This document shows, piece by piece, positions 25,618-34,558 of a stretch of 64,000 nucleotides of DNA (position 1 is the first letter of the stretch; every line of letters begins with the position of its first letter). The notes beneath the pieces are model-generated. The model was not told the origin of the DNA, searched no databases, and was given only the letters and a program-made list of their open reading frames with translations. This DNA is from Entophlyctis helioformis (lineage: Eukaryota > Chytridiomycota > Chytridiomycetes > Chytridiales > Chytriomycetaceae). The stretch is from the NCBI GenBank assembly GCA_025526915.1, contig JAHLKH010000108.1, positions 27,998 to 91,997 on the forward strand. The letters run 5' to 3'. The translations under genes were made by a program, and so were the position numbers.

Positions 25618-26400
25618 GACGCGGTATTGTTTCTTGGACCTGATTTCAAGGGCATCGACAACCTCGGCGACCATGCCAGCATTGACAGCCTCGGCGGCGT
25701 GACCAAGGCGGAGCTCTTCTCGGGTCGATTCACCCTCGGAAAGGACGTCACTGCCCGCCTCATGTACGGCTCGAGTTTGTACAATCACAAGAGCAAGAAG
25801 CCTCGGTATGGCCATCCGGTGCAACTGGCGACGGGTACAAGACTCGAGCGCATTATGTTTGAGAAGGTCGAGAAGCCCAAGACAGCCGAGGAGTCAAAGG
25901 ACGCAGAGCAGCATGAGGATGCCGAGGACGCCGAGGATGCTGAGGACGCCGAGGATGCCGACATTCACGAGCAGCCTGACAATCACGAGCAACCTGACGA
26001 GCCTCAGCAGCCTGATCAGCCTGCAGCAGCAGCACCAACAGTGCCGACATCCAACCAGCTGTTCACGGCACTCATCAACAGCACCTCGGGTGGCGAGACA
26101 ACTGTGGCCTGCATCTTTCGCCACCTGTCGTTCATTTTCACCGGCAAGGAGATGGCCAAGCCGCAGCATGACATGGAGACGATCAATGCATGGGTCGTCA
26201 CTGTCATGCAGTTGATGATCCACCGCGCATGGACGCGCGGGATGGTGCAGGCCAGTGCGGACAAGATGTACGCGGACAAGAATGGCGCGCAGCAGGCCGA
26301 CACAATCCAGACGGACATGCAGAGGACGTCACGTATCAGGCAGCTCTACCATACCGCCTGGACGACACTCTCTGCGGGAGCGCGACAATGACATCTTCAG
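25618..26400 (+). pseudogene. linker region between XPG-like nuclease and Fanzor A, broken by frame shifts
   Basis: After a one-base shift at about 25617 the text continues as DDAVLFLGPDFKGIDNLGDH and AELFSGRFTLGKDVTARLMYGSSLYNHKSKK, then an acidic repeat (EDAEDAEDAEDA, 25905-25965) and QPDQPDEPQQPD. From about 26040 it aligns with Fanzor copy B (TSNQLFTALINSTSGGETT here, SANDLLKVLTNSTSSGEGA in B at 63.9 kb). Further one-base shifts lie at about 26330 and 26385. I do not recognise the first part; it could be the C-terminus of the XPG-like protein or the N-terminus of the Fanzor protein. Confidence 0.55.
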
Positions 26401-28915
26401 CAACCTCGCCAGAGAGGTGAGCACCATACTCGCGCGGCACTACATTGGAAGTCAATTGACCTGGTGGTTGGTGCAGCCATCAAGCTTGCTCCCGGAATGT
26501 CTCGCGAGCAGGCGAAAGAGTTGGTTCAATCCCTGTTCGATGAAGCCGATGCCGCCAAGGCTGCTGCTGCCAAAGCCACCAAGGCTGCTGCTGCCAAAGC
26601 CCAAGGCTGCTGCTGCCAAAGCCACCGCGCCAAGACCATCGGCGGCCAAGAGAGGGAGACAAACGAGTGTGGCGTCAAGCACTGAGGACGCCGCGTCAAG
26701 CCCGACGCAACCCAAGAGAGCAAGGCGCAAGAGTACAGCGCCAAACCCATCGTCGGCCGATCTTGACACCACCCTTCCTGCGCCAAGCAACAAGAGAGGC
26801 CAGTCAGGCTCATCGTCGGCCACTGACAAGAGCGGCGCGACCAAGAAGGCACGCGGCAAGAAGCCGGCCGCCAAGGACGCCGCAGGGAAAAAGAGCGCTG
26901 TCGTGACCCCGCCAGCATTGCACAAGCTCGTGGCCATCATACGCAACATGTCGCTGTCGACTGTTGGACGCTTCAAGCAGCTGCGCGATCTCGCTGGAAG
27001 AGAGAGCATCAAGCTCTGTCCTCAAGCGGCAAGTCGTGATCCCTTTGTTCTTATCACCGAGACCGTCCTCTTCTGGGCGGTTATGGGGCTGAAAAGGGAT
27101 CGCACCAGCAAGTCACAAGATCCTGTCTTGCGAGCATTGAGAACGGAGCTTCTTGCTGCCATAAGTCAGTCACACTGCCTGTCTATGCCATCTTTTTATG
27201 ATTTGATGCTAACAATCCACTCTTCTCAAAGAGCCTGGCTGGCTTCTCAAAAGCTTAACTGGAAAGACTCGGAGCTTGCATTGCCCAATGACAAGATCGA
27301 CAAGGCGTTCAGTTCAAGTGACGAGCTGTGCGTCATGGATCTTCTGCTTCCGGGTCTTGCCTCCGATACACGGCGCTATCAAACGCCAGCACAGGCCAAG
27401 TTGCAGATTGATGCGGCCAACACCGCGGCAGAGACGGCCCTCGCCGCGCCCATTGACAAGGCCACAGCCATCCAAAGAACAACCCCATGACTTTCGATCT
27501 GGATGACGAGCAGTTGGTGGACATGATCAAGGCTGAGGTTGCTTTTCCTCAAGTGCTACCGACCAAGTCGGTCAGATTTGGCAGCATCAAGACCGACGGG
27601 AAGAGTGTCTTTCAAACTGTTCTGGAGTTTCGCACAAACCGTCCAAAGTCGCCTCGCAGTATGTGGCGTGCTTGGATGCTGTGGTGCACGCATTGATTCT
27701 GACCACTGCCTTGCTCTGCAGATCCCAACGCGGCGACTTCAAACGAGCAGCCCAGTCACGTTGAGGATGCTGATGACTCTGATTCTGACGATGACTTGGA
27801 TGATGACTTGGATGACGATGACTTGGATGATGGCCTTGATGGCGAATGTGAGTTGCTGTGCCAATCCAGACGCGTTCTTGTTGTCCACACCAACTGACAT
27901 GCCATCCACAGCCGCCAATCCAGCCGACTCATCAGCCGCCAAGCCATACACGCCCAATCCTGTAAGTCACTTGCATGCCAACCTCGCGCATTGGTGCACA
28001 TGCATTGCACATTCCTCACTCATGCCATGGCATGACAGGTCAAGCGCAACTTTTACGCCTCGCAGCGATTGCCCAACATCATCAAAGCCAACAAGCTGCT
28101 CGCCGACAAGGACTTTGTTCGCGTTGTCAGCTTTGATTGGGGCGAGCGGTACCTGTTTGGCGCGTCCAGCATGCTAGTCAATGTCAAGGAGGAGACATAC
28201 ACGCTCGAGGCCAACTACGTGCTCTCCTCTGGCGTATTTCATGCTGAGCGTGACCTTCAGCGGTGGTATGCATGCAATGACTCTGCCAGCGCACTCTTGA
28301 CCAGATCAACTCACAGTGCCTGCCTCCTGTGCCAGGCTCAACAATCGATATGCCAAGGCGTCCGACGTCCACGAGGCCATTGCATTCAAGACAGCAAAGC
28401 ATGCCGATCCAGACGCCAAGCAGGCGAGAGAGCCTTTTGGGATCTGCGCTGCCATGCGTACTGCACGCCATTCCTGAATGCACGGGTACGTTTTCTCTGG
28501 TTCTGGATGCCATTGACATGACCGCCATGCTGCTTGATGCCTGCTGATCACACTGGATGGCATGGCATGGCATGGCATTCCACAGAAAGTCAAGGACAAG
28601 CGGTTTGCCATGCGCTGCAAGCGCATGTCTGATCGCGGACAGGCTCTTGAGGGCATCATGAAGCTGGCAGGATCGACCACTAGATATCGCGCATCTCGTG
28701 CATCTCAAGGCCTCCCTGTCAGCAACCCAGAGAAGGACATTTCCGTTGTGTGGGCATTTGGCATCGACTTTACAGGCCAAGGTGGCCGGCACGCTGTGTT
28801 TGAGAAGTTTCTCATCAGGCATCTGCGGTCGTCTGGATATGCCTATGTGCGTCTGGATATGCCACGCTGTCCATCCATCCATCCATCCATCCATCCATCC
28901 ATCTGTGCACCAACT

Positions 28916-28951
<36 letters not shown>

Positions 28952-29475
28952 TCTACCGCTGCAATGAGAACCTGACCAGCCAGATGTGCCCGCAGTGCAA
29001 GCAGCGGATCCCATACGAGAACCGCACCAACCTGCGACGCTACGAGTGCACAGACTGCGAGACCGTCTACCACCGCGACGTGCTTGGTGCCACCAACATC
29101 GGAATGGTTGCACTGGAGCATCTGCTCTTTGGACAACGGCCGCTCTACTTGACGCACACGCCAGTCGATCCGCCTGTCGTCCAGCAGCCTCCAGCACCAG
29201 ATCCGCCTGTCGTCCAGCAGCGTTCTAGACACACCATCAAGCGACGTCTAGAACCAGATCCGACGGTCGACCAGCAGCGCCCAAGACGTGCCATCAAGCG
29301 GCGTCCAGCACCGGATCCGCCTGTCGTCCAGCTGCCTCTAGCACCGGATCCGCCTGTCGACCAGCAGCGTCCAACACGCAGACAGCGTGCCAGCAAGTCA
29401 AGTGCCACTCCACATGCTCTGACTTCCAGCACAACCACCAACACTTTGAATCGGGGCACCTCCCGATCGACCTAA
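26041..29475 (+). pseudogene. Fanzor copy A: TnpB-like RNA-guided nuclease gene, frame-shifted
   Basis: The C-terminal half has the signature of Fanzor nucleases, eukaryotic relatives of TnpB: RuvC-I in VVSFDWGERYLFGAS (Asp at 28135-28137), a VWAFGIDFTGQGGR block, CNENLTSQMCPQC with the displaced catalytic Glu (28966-28968) next to the zinc ribbon, YECTDCETVYHRDVLGATNIG with four zinc cysteines and the RuvC-III Asp (29077-29079). Introns include 27661-27720, about 27850-27912, 27962-28038, about 28268-28340 and about 28852-28950, most with counterparts in copy B. At least five single-base shifts break the frame (about 26330, 26385, 26455, 26600, 27485, plus one near 28425 relative to B). The C-terminal tail (29150-29400) is a run of PDPPVVQQ-type repeats absent from B. 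Fanzor proteins cut DNA guided by an RNA made from the element's right end; this copy is probably inactive if the shifts are real. Confidence 0.85.
28872..28949. repeat. (CCAT)n and (CA)n microsatellites inside a Fanzor A intron
   Basis: About seven CCAT units followed by a CA run, ending directly at the acceptor before the zinc-ribbon exon. The corresponding intron of copy B (61437-61500) has a shorter GT run in plus orientation, so the repeat has changed length since the copies separated. Confidence 0.85.
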
Positions 29476-29669
29476 CGGGTCACTTTATCACATCATTGTT
29501 CAAACAATGGTGCAAGGTGAGCATCTCGTTGGATGTGCCTCGCCCGCCTGTCGTCGCATGCTCGTTGCTGACTCGAACCTTCCATCGTGTGATATGCGGG
29601 CTTGCATTCGACGCCTCTCGCGTCCAATTTAATTCAATGATTCTTGGTAATTGTTTGAATGTCGGGCCA
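29443..29669 (+). ncRNA. candidate omega (guide) RNA scaffold and right end of Fanzor A
   Basis: From the stop-codon region to 29669 the sequence is conserved with copy B although it is largely non-coding. Shared parts are ACTTTGAATCGGGGCACC and the following bases to GGGTCAC, AGGTGAGCATCTCG, a block of about 40 identical nt (about 29548-29588), a hairpin at 29607-29627 (8-bp stem with one mismatch, 5-nt loop) and the terminal CTTGGTAATTGT...TCGGGCCA. After 29669 the copies differ completely. Fanzor and TnpB guide RNAs are known to come from the 3' part of the gene plus the element's right end, with the guide taken from flanking host DNA. The bases just beyond 29669 would then be the guide. 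Expression is not shown. Confidence 0.6.
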
Positions 29670-29695
29670 TTTGCCGGCGGTTTGCCGGCATTCCC

Positions 29696-29737
29696 TCGCC
29701 CTGTTGCCCACCCCTCGCCCTGTTGCCCACCCCTCAG
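29696..29737. repeat. two-copy 20-nt direct repeat upstream of the FMP25-like gene
   Basis: CCCTCGCCCTGTTGCCCACC occurs twice in tandem just upstream of ATG 29745. It lies in the only 75 nt of non-element DNA between the right end of Fanzor A and the gene start, so it may belong to the promoter or 5' UTR. Confidence 0.7.
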
Positions 29738-29744
29738 CTGTAAC

Positions 29745-31586
29745 ATGCCTACTGCTGCTGCCACGGCTGCACGGGCCGCATGTGCACTGCGGGCCCTGCC
29801 TGCCCTGCCTGCCATGACCTCCTACACCAACCACGCCCGCCTCGCCCGCCTCGCCTGTGGCCGCAGACACCTGGCGTCCACTGCCGCCGCCCGCTTCCAG
29901 CAGCAGCAGCAGCAGCAGCAGCAGCCCCGCAAGACCGGCCCGGCCGACGAGCCCAGCAACGAGCACCCGTTCCACAGGGGCCAGGCCGCCTCGTCCAGAC
30001 GCAGCCGCCTCGTCATCCTCGCCGCCAGCGTCGCCGTCTCCGCCATCACGCTTGCCGCCGCCGTGCGTATCGTCCACGCCGAGCCATCTGCCGCTGCGTC
30101 CGACGCAGCCGCGTCTGGCAGGCTGCCCAAGTCGCCCCTGCAGACTCTGATCGACGACGCCCGCAGCCATCCCGGCATCTGGATCTGGGGCTCCAACGGA
30201 TCGGCCCTTGTCGATCCCTCGTCGTCGTCGTCGTCTGCTGCCGACCCTGCCGTCGAAGCCATCCCCGTTGCCTCCCTCAGCGGCCAGGCCTTCCGCGACC
30301 TGGCTCTTGGCGACAACCATGCCGCTGCCATCAACGAGCGCGGCGACCTGCTGCTGTGGGGAAAGCAGCCCGCAGAGACTGCAGAGACTGCAGCACCAGC
30401 CTCGTCTTCGTTGCCCGCTGTCATCCTGGCAGGGAAGGATCTGACACAGGTCGCTTGCACTTCCAGACGCGTCTACGCCGTCTCTCGCTCGGGCTCGCTC
30501 TTCCAGATTGATCGGAGCAACGCCAACAAGGCGACCCACATCAGACTGCCGTCGGATGCAGCATGGGGCGAAAAGATTGTCCAGGTCTCGTCCGGCTCGG
30601 ACCACGTGGTTGCCGTCTCAAACACCGGCGCAGTGTACACGCTCATGTGCTCAGACAATGGAAACAAATACGGCCAGCTCGGCCTCGGCCACAAGGACTC
30701 CAAGGCTGTCTCGCCCTCTACCTTGTACCGCGTCGCAAAGCTTTCCGGCACCCGCTGCAACAAGGCCGCTGCTGGCCGTGGCCACACCATTGTTGGCTCG
30801 ACTGACGGCCGCGTCTTTGCCTTTGGCTTAAACAGTGTCGGCCAGCTGGGCATTGGCTCCAGCAAGACGCAGACGGCCGTTGTGCCCCTGGAGATCAACA
30901 CGATCTGGTCGGCTGCTGGAAACCCCTCGGACCAGGCGCGTCCGTTAGACGCTCACTGCACTCGCATTGCCGCTGGTGGAGACACGACGCTCTTTGTGAT
31001 TGAAACGCCGGATGCAACTCAGGTGCTTGCCTGTGGCAACGGCCAGTTTGGCCAGCTGGGCAATGGCGCCTTCCTCCAGGCTATGCACACGCCGACCAAG
31101 ATCAAGAGCCTGTCCAACCTGTGCGAATACGACGAGCACCGTCGTCGCGTGGTTCCAATCCGCGTATCCAAGATTGCTGCCAGCGACTCGCACTGCGCCG
31201 CCGTCCTGGAAAACTCGACTGGATCGGGCAGATCGGCCGGAAGCCGCGGATGGTTCTCGTGGCTCTCGCCATCGACTGCGGTCTCATATGGACACGACTT
31301 GCTCATGTGGGGCATGAACACCCATCTGCAGCTGAACCGCGCAGATGGCAAGCGTGGCAACCAGCCCGTTCCCGGATATGTGCTGCCCATCCAGTACACC
31401 AGCCCGTCTGTGCTTCCTGCAGCGCGGTCCGACTCCAGCGAGCCTGACGCAGATCCCAACATGCGTCTGCAGCTTGCATCAGCTGCCCCTACTGCCATTG
31501 GCCCTTTCAAGAAAACGCATGTTACTGAGCAGGGCATTGCCCTTGGTGATGGCGTCTCTGCCGTCTACACTCGCATTGTCACTTGA
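29745..31586 (+). CDS. FMP25: mitochondrial RCC1-repeat protein (Fmp25/RCC1L-like)
   Basis: A single exon of 613 codons. The first 50 residues are rich in Ala, Arg, Ser and Leu with no acid (MPTAAATAARAACALRAL...), a typical mitochondrial presequence, then a Gln tract (CAG repeat) and one hydrophobic helix (RLVILAASVAVSAITLAAAV). The body has RCC1-type propeller repeats: GIWIWGSNGSALV, RDLALGDNHAAAINERGDLLLWG, VQVSSGSDHVVAVSNTGAVYT, KYGQLGLGHK, AAGRGHTIVGSTDGRVFAFGLNSVGQLGIG and ACGNGQFGQLGNG. Yeast Fmp25 is a membrane-anchored RCC1-like protein needed for complex III assembly; the layout matches. The right end of Fanzor A stops only 76 nt upstream of this ATG. Confidence 0.85.
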   Translation: MPTAAATAARAACALRALPALPAMTSYTNHARLARLACGRRHLASTAAARFQQQQQQQQQPRKTGPADEPSNEHPFHRGQAASSRRSRLVILAASVAVSAITLAAAVRIVHAEPSAAASDAAASGRLPKSPLQTLIDDARSHPGIWIWGSNGSALVDPSSSSSSAADPAVEAIPVASLSGQAFRDLALGDNHAAAINERGDLLLWGKQPAETAETAAPASSSLPAVILAGKDLTQVACTSRRVYAVSRSGSLFQIDRSNANKATHIRLPSDAAWGEKIVQVSSGSDHVVAVSNTGAVYTLMCSDNGNKYGQLGLGHKDSKAVSPSTLYRVAKLSGTRCNKAAAGRGHTIVGSTDGRVFAFGLNSVGQLGIGSSKTQTAVVPLEINTIWSAAGNPSDQARPLDAHCTRIAAGGDTTLFVIETPDATQVLACGNGQFGQLGNGAFLQAMHTPTKIKSLSNLCEYDEHRRRVVPIRVSKIAASDSHCAAVLENSTGSGRSAGSRGWFSWLSPSTAVSYGHDLLMWGMNTHLQLNRADGKRGNQPVPGYVLPIQYTSPSVLPAARSDSSEPDADPNMRLQLASAAPTAIGPFKKTHVTEQGIALGDGVSAVYTRIVT

Positions 31587-31662
31587 TGATCCACATCCAT
31601 GCGCCAAAGTAAAGCAAAGTGTTCTTTCCTTGCATAGCACGCCACGCCAGCCATGGCATGGC

Positions 31663-33591
31663 ATGCCGTACCGTGTCAGTGGTTGTCCCACATTCTCATG
31701 TGCTCCAGATGGACGCGGTCGCGTCGAGCGGATCTTGTCCTCGCAACAACAAAGCAAGCAGGCGGCTGTGACGATGCTGGCGGAGCGACAGACGACAGTC
31801 AACGCAGACGCAGCAGCAGCAGCCAGCGACAAGCTGGTGCGCAGTCTGCAGAGCCAGCTGCAGACCACTGCCGAGCTGCTGGTTGCCCTTGGCCGCACCG
31901 ACATTGTGCTGGCTGTGGTCGAGCAGGTCGTTGGTGCGAGCGGCAGCCAAGCCGTCGAGCCAGGGTTGCCAGCAGCAACAGCAACCGCACAGCCCGGTGT
32001 GCCTCGCTATGTGGTGCCGCCAGCGACTGGCGACCTTGCGTTCGGACACAGCCACTGGGACCGCAAGCCAGCCGAGATCCACGCCTTGATCCTCAAGCAC
32101 GCCGGCCTGCTCACGCGCTTCCTGTGCGGCCTGCTCGGCGAAAAGCGCCGTATCGACCAGGCGACCAGGCTACAGCTGTGGATCGATGCGTTCAAGATGG
32201 ACTGGCACGGCGATCTGGCTCTGCTGCCTGACGTCGAGCTGACGGCCGACGACGGACTGCTTCTCGCACACTCTCGCTCCATGTACGACCGTCTCTGCAA
32301 GCGCTTTCCGCAGTGCAGCGAGACCGACAGCTTCTATTCAAGATCAGACGCATCCAGCAACAACTACGACGGGCCGTTCGGCTTTGATTGCTGGAGCTTA
32401 AGGCGGCTGCTTCTCATTCCGATGCGGCACTGCTGGTTTGATCTGCTCGACTTTACGTATCCGATCGCACTCGCTCGCTTGTCCATCCGCTTTGGATGCC
32501 TCGATCTGCTCAAGCATCTCGACGGCAAGTACAATGTACTCCAGCACTGGATGGCCAAGCACGATGCGACAAGCGAGTACTGGCACCGTGTAGTTGATCA
32601 AGCAGCGAAACACGGACATCTCGATGTCGTGCAGTACCTTTTCGATCTGGGTCTGACATGCACGGCTGGTGCCATGGACTGGGCAGCTTGCAACGGTCAT
32701 CTGCATGTCGTCAAATGGCTGCACGAGAACAGGACGGAAGGATGTACGACTCGAGCGATGGATTGGGCGGCAGTCCACGGTCACCTTCATGTGGCCATCT
32801 TCCTCCACGAGAATCGGACAGAAGGATGCACGAAACAAGCGATCGACTGGGCGGCTGAAAGGGGCCATCTGCCTATGGTCATCTTCCTTCACGAGAGTGG
32901 GATGGAAGGATTCACGACTGATACGATGAACGGCGCGGCAGTCCACGGCCATCTGCATGTCATCAAATGGCTCCATGCCAATAGGACCGAAGGATGCACG
33001 ACTCGTGCGATGGACGGCGCGGCTGCCAAGGGTCATCTGCACGTCGTCAAGTGGCTCCACGAGAATCGGACGGAAGGATGCACGACGTTGGCAATGGATA
33101 ATGCGGCCAACAGTGGCCATCTGCATGTCGTCATCTGGCTCCACGAGAATCGGACAGAAGGATGCACGGAAGAGGCAATGGTCTATGCGGCACGCAACGG
33201 CCGCCTTGATATTGTGCAGTGGCTCCACGAGACGCGCCAAGAGGAGCTAACGTCCCGCGCACTCGATGATGCCGCCGGCTGCAGAAGCTTGGACGTCGTC
33301 AAGTACATGCACTCCAAGGGCGTCCGCGCATCGAGTAATGCTGTTGAGACGGTAGCCAATTTGTGCAACACCGAGATGCTGCAGTACTTGCTGGACTATG
33401 GATACTCGGTTGAACTCGGAGCACTCAACCGCGCCGGAATTCCCGCCATCGCCAATATGCTCCTTGAACGCCTCACGCTGGACCGGGCACAGGCGCTGCT
33501 TGCCGAAGCAAAGCAAAGAAAATCCAAAAAGGCCACCATCAATCGACTCGAGTCGACCATCAAGAAACTGCAAAAGCCGCGCAGGCGATGA
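31663..33591 (+). CDS. ankyrin-repeat protein, paralogue 1, with F-box-like N-terminal region
   Basis: One exon; ATG 31663 gives 642 residues, ATG 31774 gives 605. An Ala-rich head is followed by a conserved block (VVPPATGDLAFG.SHWDRKPAEIHALILKHAGLLTRFL) that resembles an F-box helix pattern by eye only. Then come at least nine 30-34-residue ankyrin repeats of the form AMDWAA..GHLHVVKWLHENRTEGCT, nearly identical to each other (32650-33240), and a coiled Lys-rich end (RLESTIKKLQKPRRR). Such families are amplified in chytrids and other eukaryotes; their partners are unknown. The near identity of repeats suggests recent tandem growth or gene conversion. A second copy lies at 37.2-38.7 kb. Confidence 0.75.
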   Translation: MPYRVSGCPTFSCAPDGRGRVERILSSQQQSKQAAVTMLAERQTTVNADAAAAASDKLVRSLQSQLQTTAELLVALGRTDIVLAVVEQVVGASGSQAVEPGLPAATATAQPGVPRYVVPPATGDLAFGHSHWDRKPAEIHALILKHAGLLTRFLCGLLGEKRRIDQATRLQLWIDAFKMDWHGDLALLPDVELTADDGLLLAHSRSMYDRLCKRFPQCSETDSFYSRSDASSNNYDGPFGFDCWSLRRLLLIPMRHCWFDLLDFTYPIALARLSIRFGCLDLLKHLDGKYNVLQHWMAKHDATSEYWHRVVDQAAKHGHLDVVQYLFDLGLTCTAGAMDWAACNGHLHVVKWLHENRTEGCTTRAMDWAAVHGHLHVAIFLHENRTEGCTKQAIDWAAERGHLPMVIFLHESGMEGFTTDTMNGAAVHGHLHVIKWLHANRTEGCTTRAMDGAAAKGHLHVVKWLHENRTEGCTTLAMDNAANSGHLHVVIWLHENRTEGCTEEAMVYAARNGRLDIVQWLHETRQEELTSRALDDAAGCRSLDVVKYMHSKGVRASSNAVETVANLCNTEMLQYLLDYGYSVELGALNRAGIPAIANMLLERLTLDRAQALLAEAKQRKSKKATINRLESTIKKLQKPRRR

Positions 33592-33599
33592 ATGGAGAG

Positions 33600-33885
33600 C
33601 CATGAATCGTTCCTTGGCATTGGAATGAAGATGTGATTGACGCACATTTTAGCGCATGGATGCGATGGTCTTTGGATGCTGATCTCAGGGATGCCATAGA
33701 GGCTGTTGTTGAGGAGCAGGATGAACAAGAGGCCAGAGAGAGGGCGGCCTTGGCGGATGCCTCGCTTGACACTGAACGGCTCAGAACGCACATGGCTGAT
33801 CGTGCACATGCAGTGAATGACGTGTAGAGCGCCTTGAGGAACTCGTACGTGAGTGGCGGAATTGACGGTCGTTGCACAGACAGGC
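33600..33885 (-). mobile_element. reverse-transcriptase fragment of a non-LTR-like element, antisense to ankyrin gene 1
   Basis: Read on the minus strand, 33809 to about 33690 encodes FSVKRGIRQGRPLSGLLFILLLNNSL, the classic reverse-transcriptase block (RGxxQGxPLSxLLFxLxxN). Upstream, separated by one base shift, is PLTYEFLKALYTSFT, fitting the preceding helix. No catalytic YxDD motif is seen, so this is a short remnant. A shorter related fragment lies after ankyrin gene 2. Confidence 0.7.
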
Positions 33886-34558
33886 GTTCAGACGTCTACA
33901 AACGTGGAGACATACGTGGAGACAAAAGCAAACGCCAGGGACAAAGAGCAGCCGGCATGAGATGAGATGAGATGAAACGAATGGGATGTGATGTAATGAA
34001 TGCGTTGTAATGTGACGTGATACAATGTGATAGATGCGACGTCATTTGTTTAAACGGCCATACCCGCCGCGTTTGTACGCCTCGCAGTGTGACGACACGT
34101 TTATACTGTACCAGACGCGGCAATATGCAACGCACGCCTTGGCGGACGTCCGGGAGAAGACGTCCTGCTGCTGAATACATTGGATCCACGCGAGATCTGT
34201 GTCTTGCCCTGACCCGCCTAACATGATCGCTGTGATCGCCGTGATCGTGCTGGCCGTGCTGGCCGTGGTGGTGGCCTTTTGTGAGTACTGCGTGAACATG
34301 CTATCGCCCTCCAGTCGACAGGCAGTGATCACCTGCAACACTCTACATCCGGAAATTTCAGCTTCGCCACCATCCAACTCCCTCGAACGCAGGCCATGTC
34401 TTGCAGATGTCGAGCAACGCCTGCGATGCTTACATCCATGCCTGGCTTCTGGCCGGATCTCGAGCACTGCACACAACGGTAAACCAAGATCTGACTCATG
34501 ATGTTATTGAGCAAGTGTCCATTGACTTCATCTTGCTATCCAAGGCACGGCGCCGTCT
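33886..34558. other. intergenic with simple repeats; one doubtful ORF
   Basis: Contains a GAGAT/GATGT-rich stretch (33955-34035) and a plus-strand ORF from ATG 34223 to about 34501 (93 codons) with a hydrophobic start (MIAVIAVIVLAVLAVVVAF) coded by repeats of GTGATCGCC and CTGGCCGTG. The rest of that ORF has no likeness to any family, so I do not call it a gene. Confidence 0.4.

Noticed and set aside
28600..29200. Minus-strand ORF of 337 codons (28184-29197) over the Fanzor A zinc-ribbon exon
   Set aside because: The plus strand carries the conserved Fanzor motifs; the minus ORF has poly-Val/Cys from the CA repeat and no family likeness.
33633..33827. Acidic plus-strand ORF after ankyrin gene 1, similar to text after ankyrin gene 2
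   Set aside because: The similarity is better explained by the minus strand, where it reads as a reverse-transcriptase block.
34223..34501. Small membrane peptide gene starting MIAVIAVIVLAVLAVV
   Set aside because: The hydrophobic start is coded by short DNA repeats and the remainder shows no family or plausible exon continuation.
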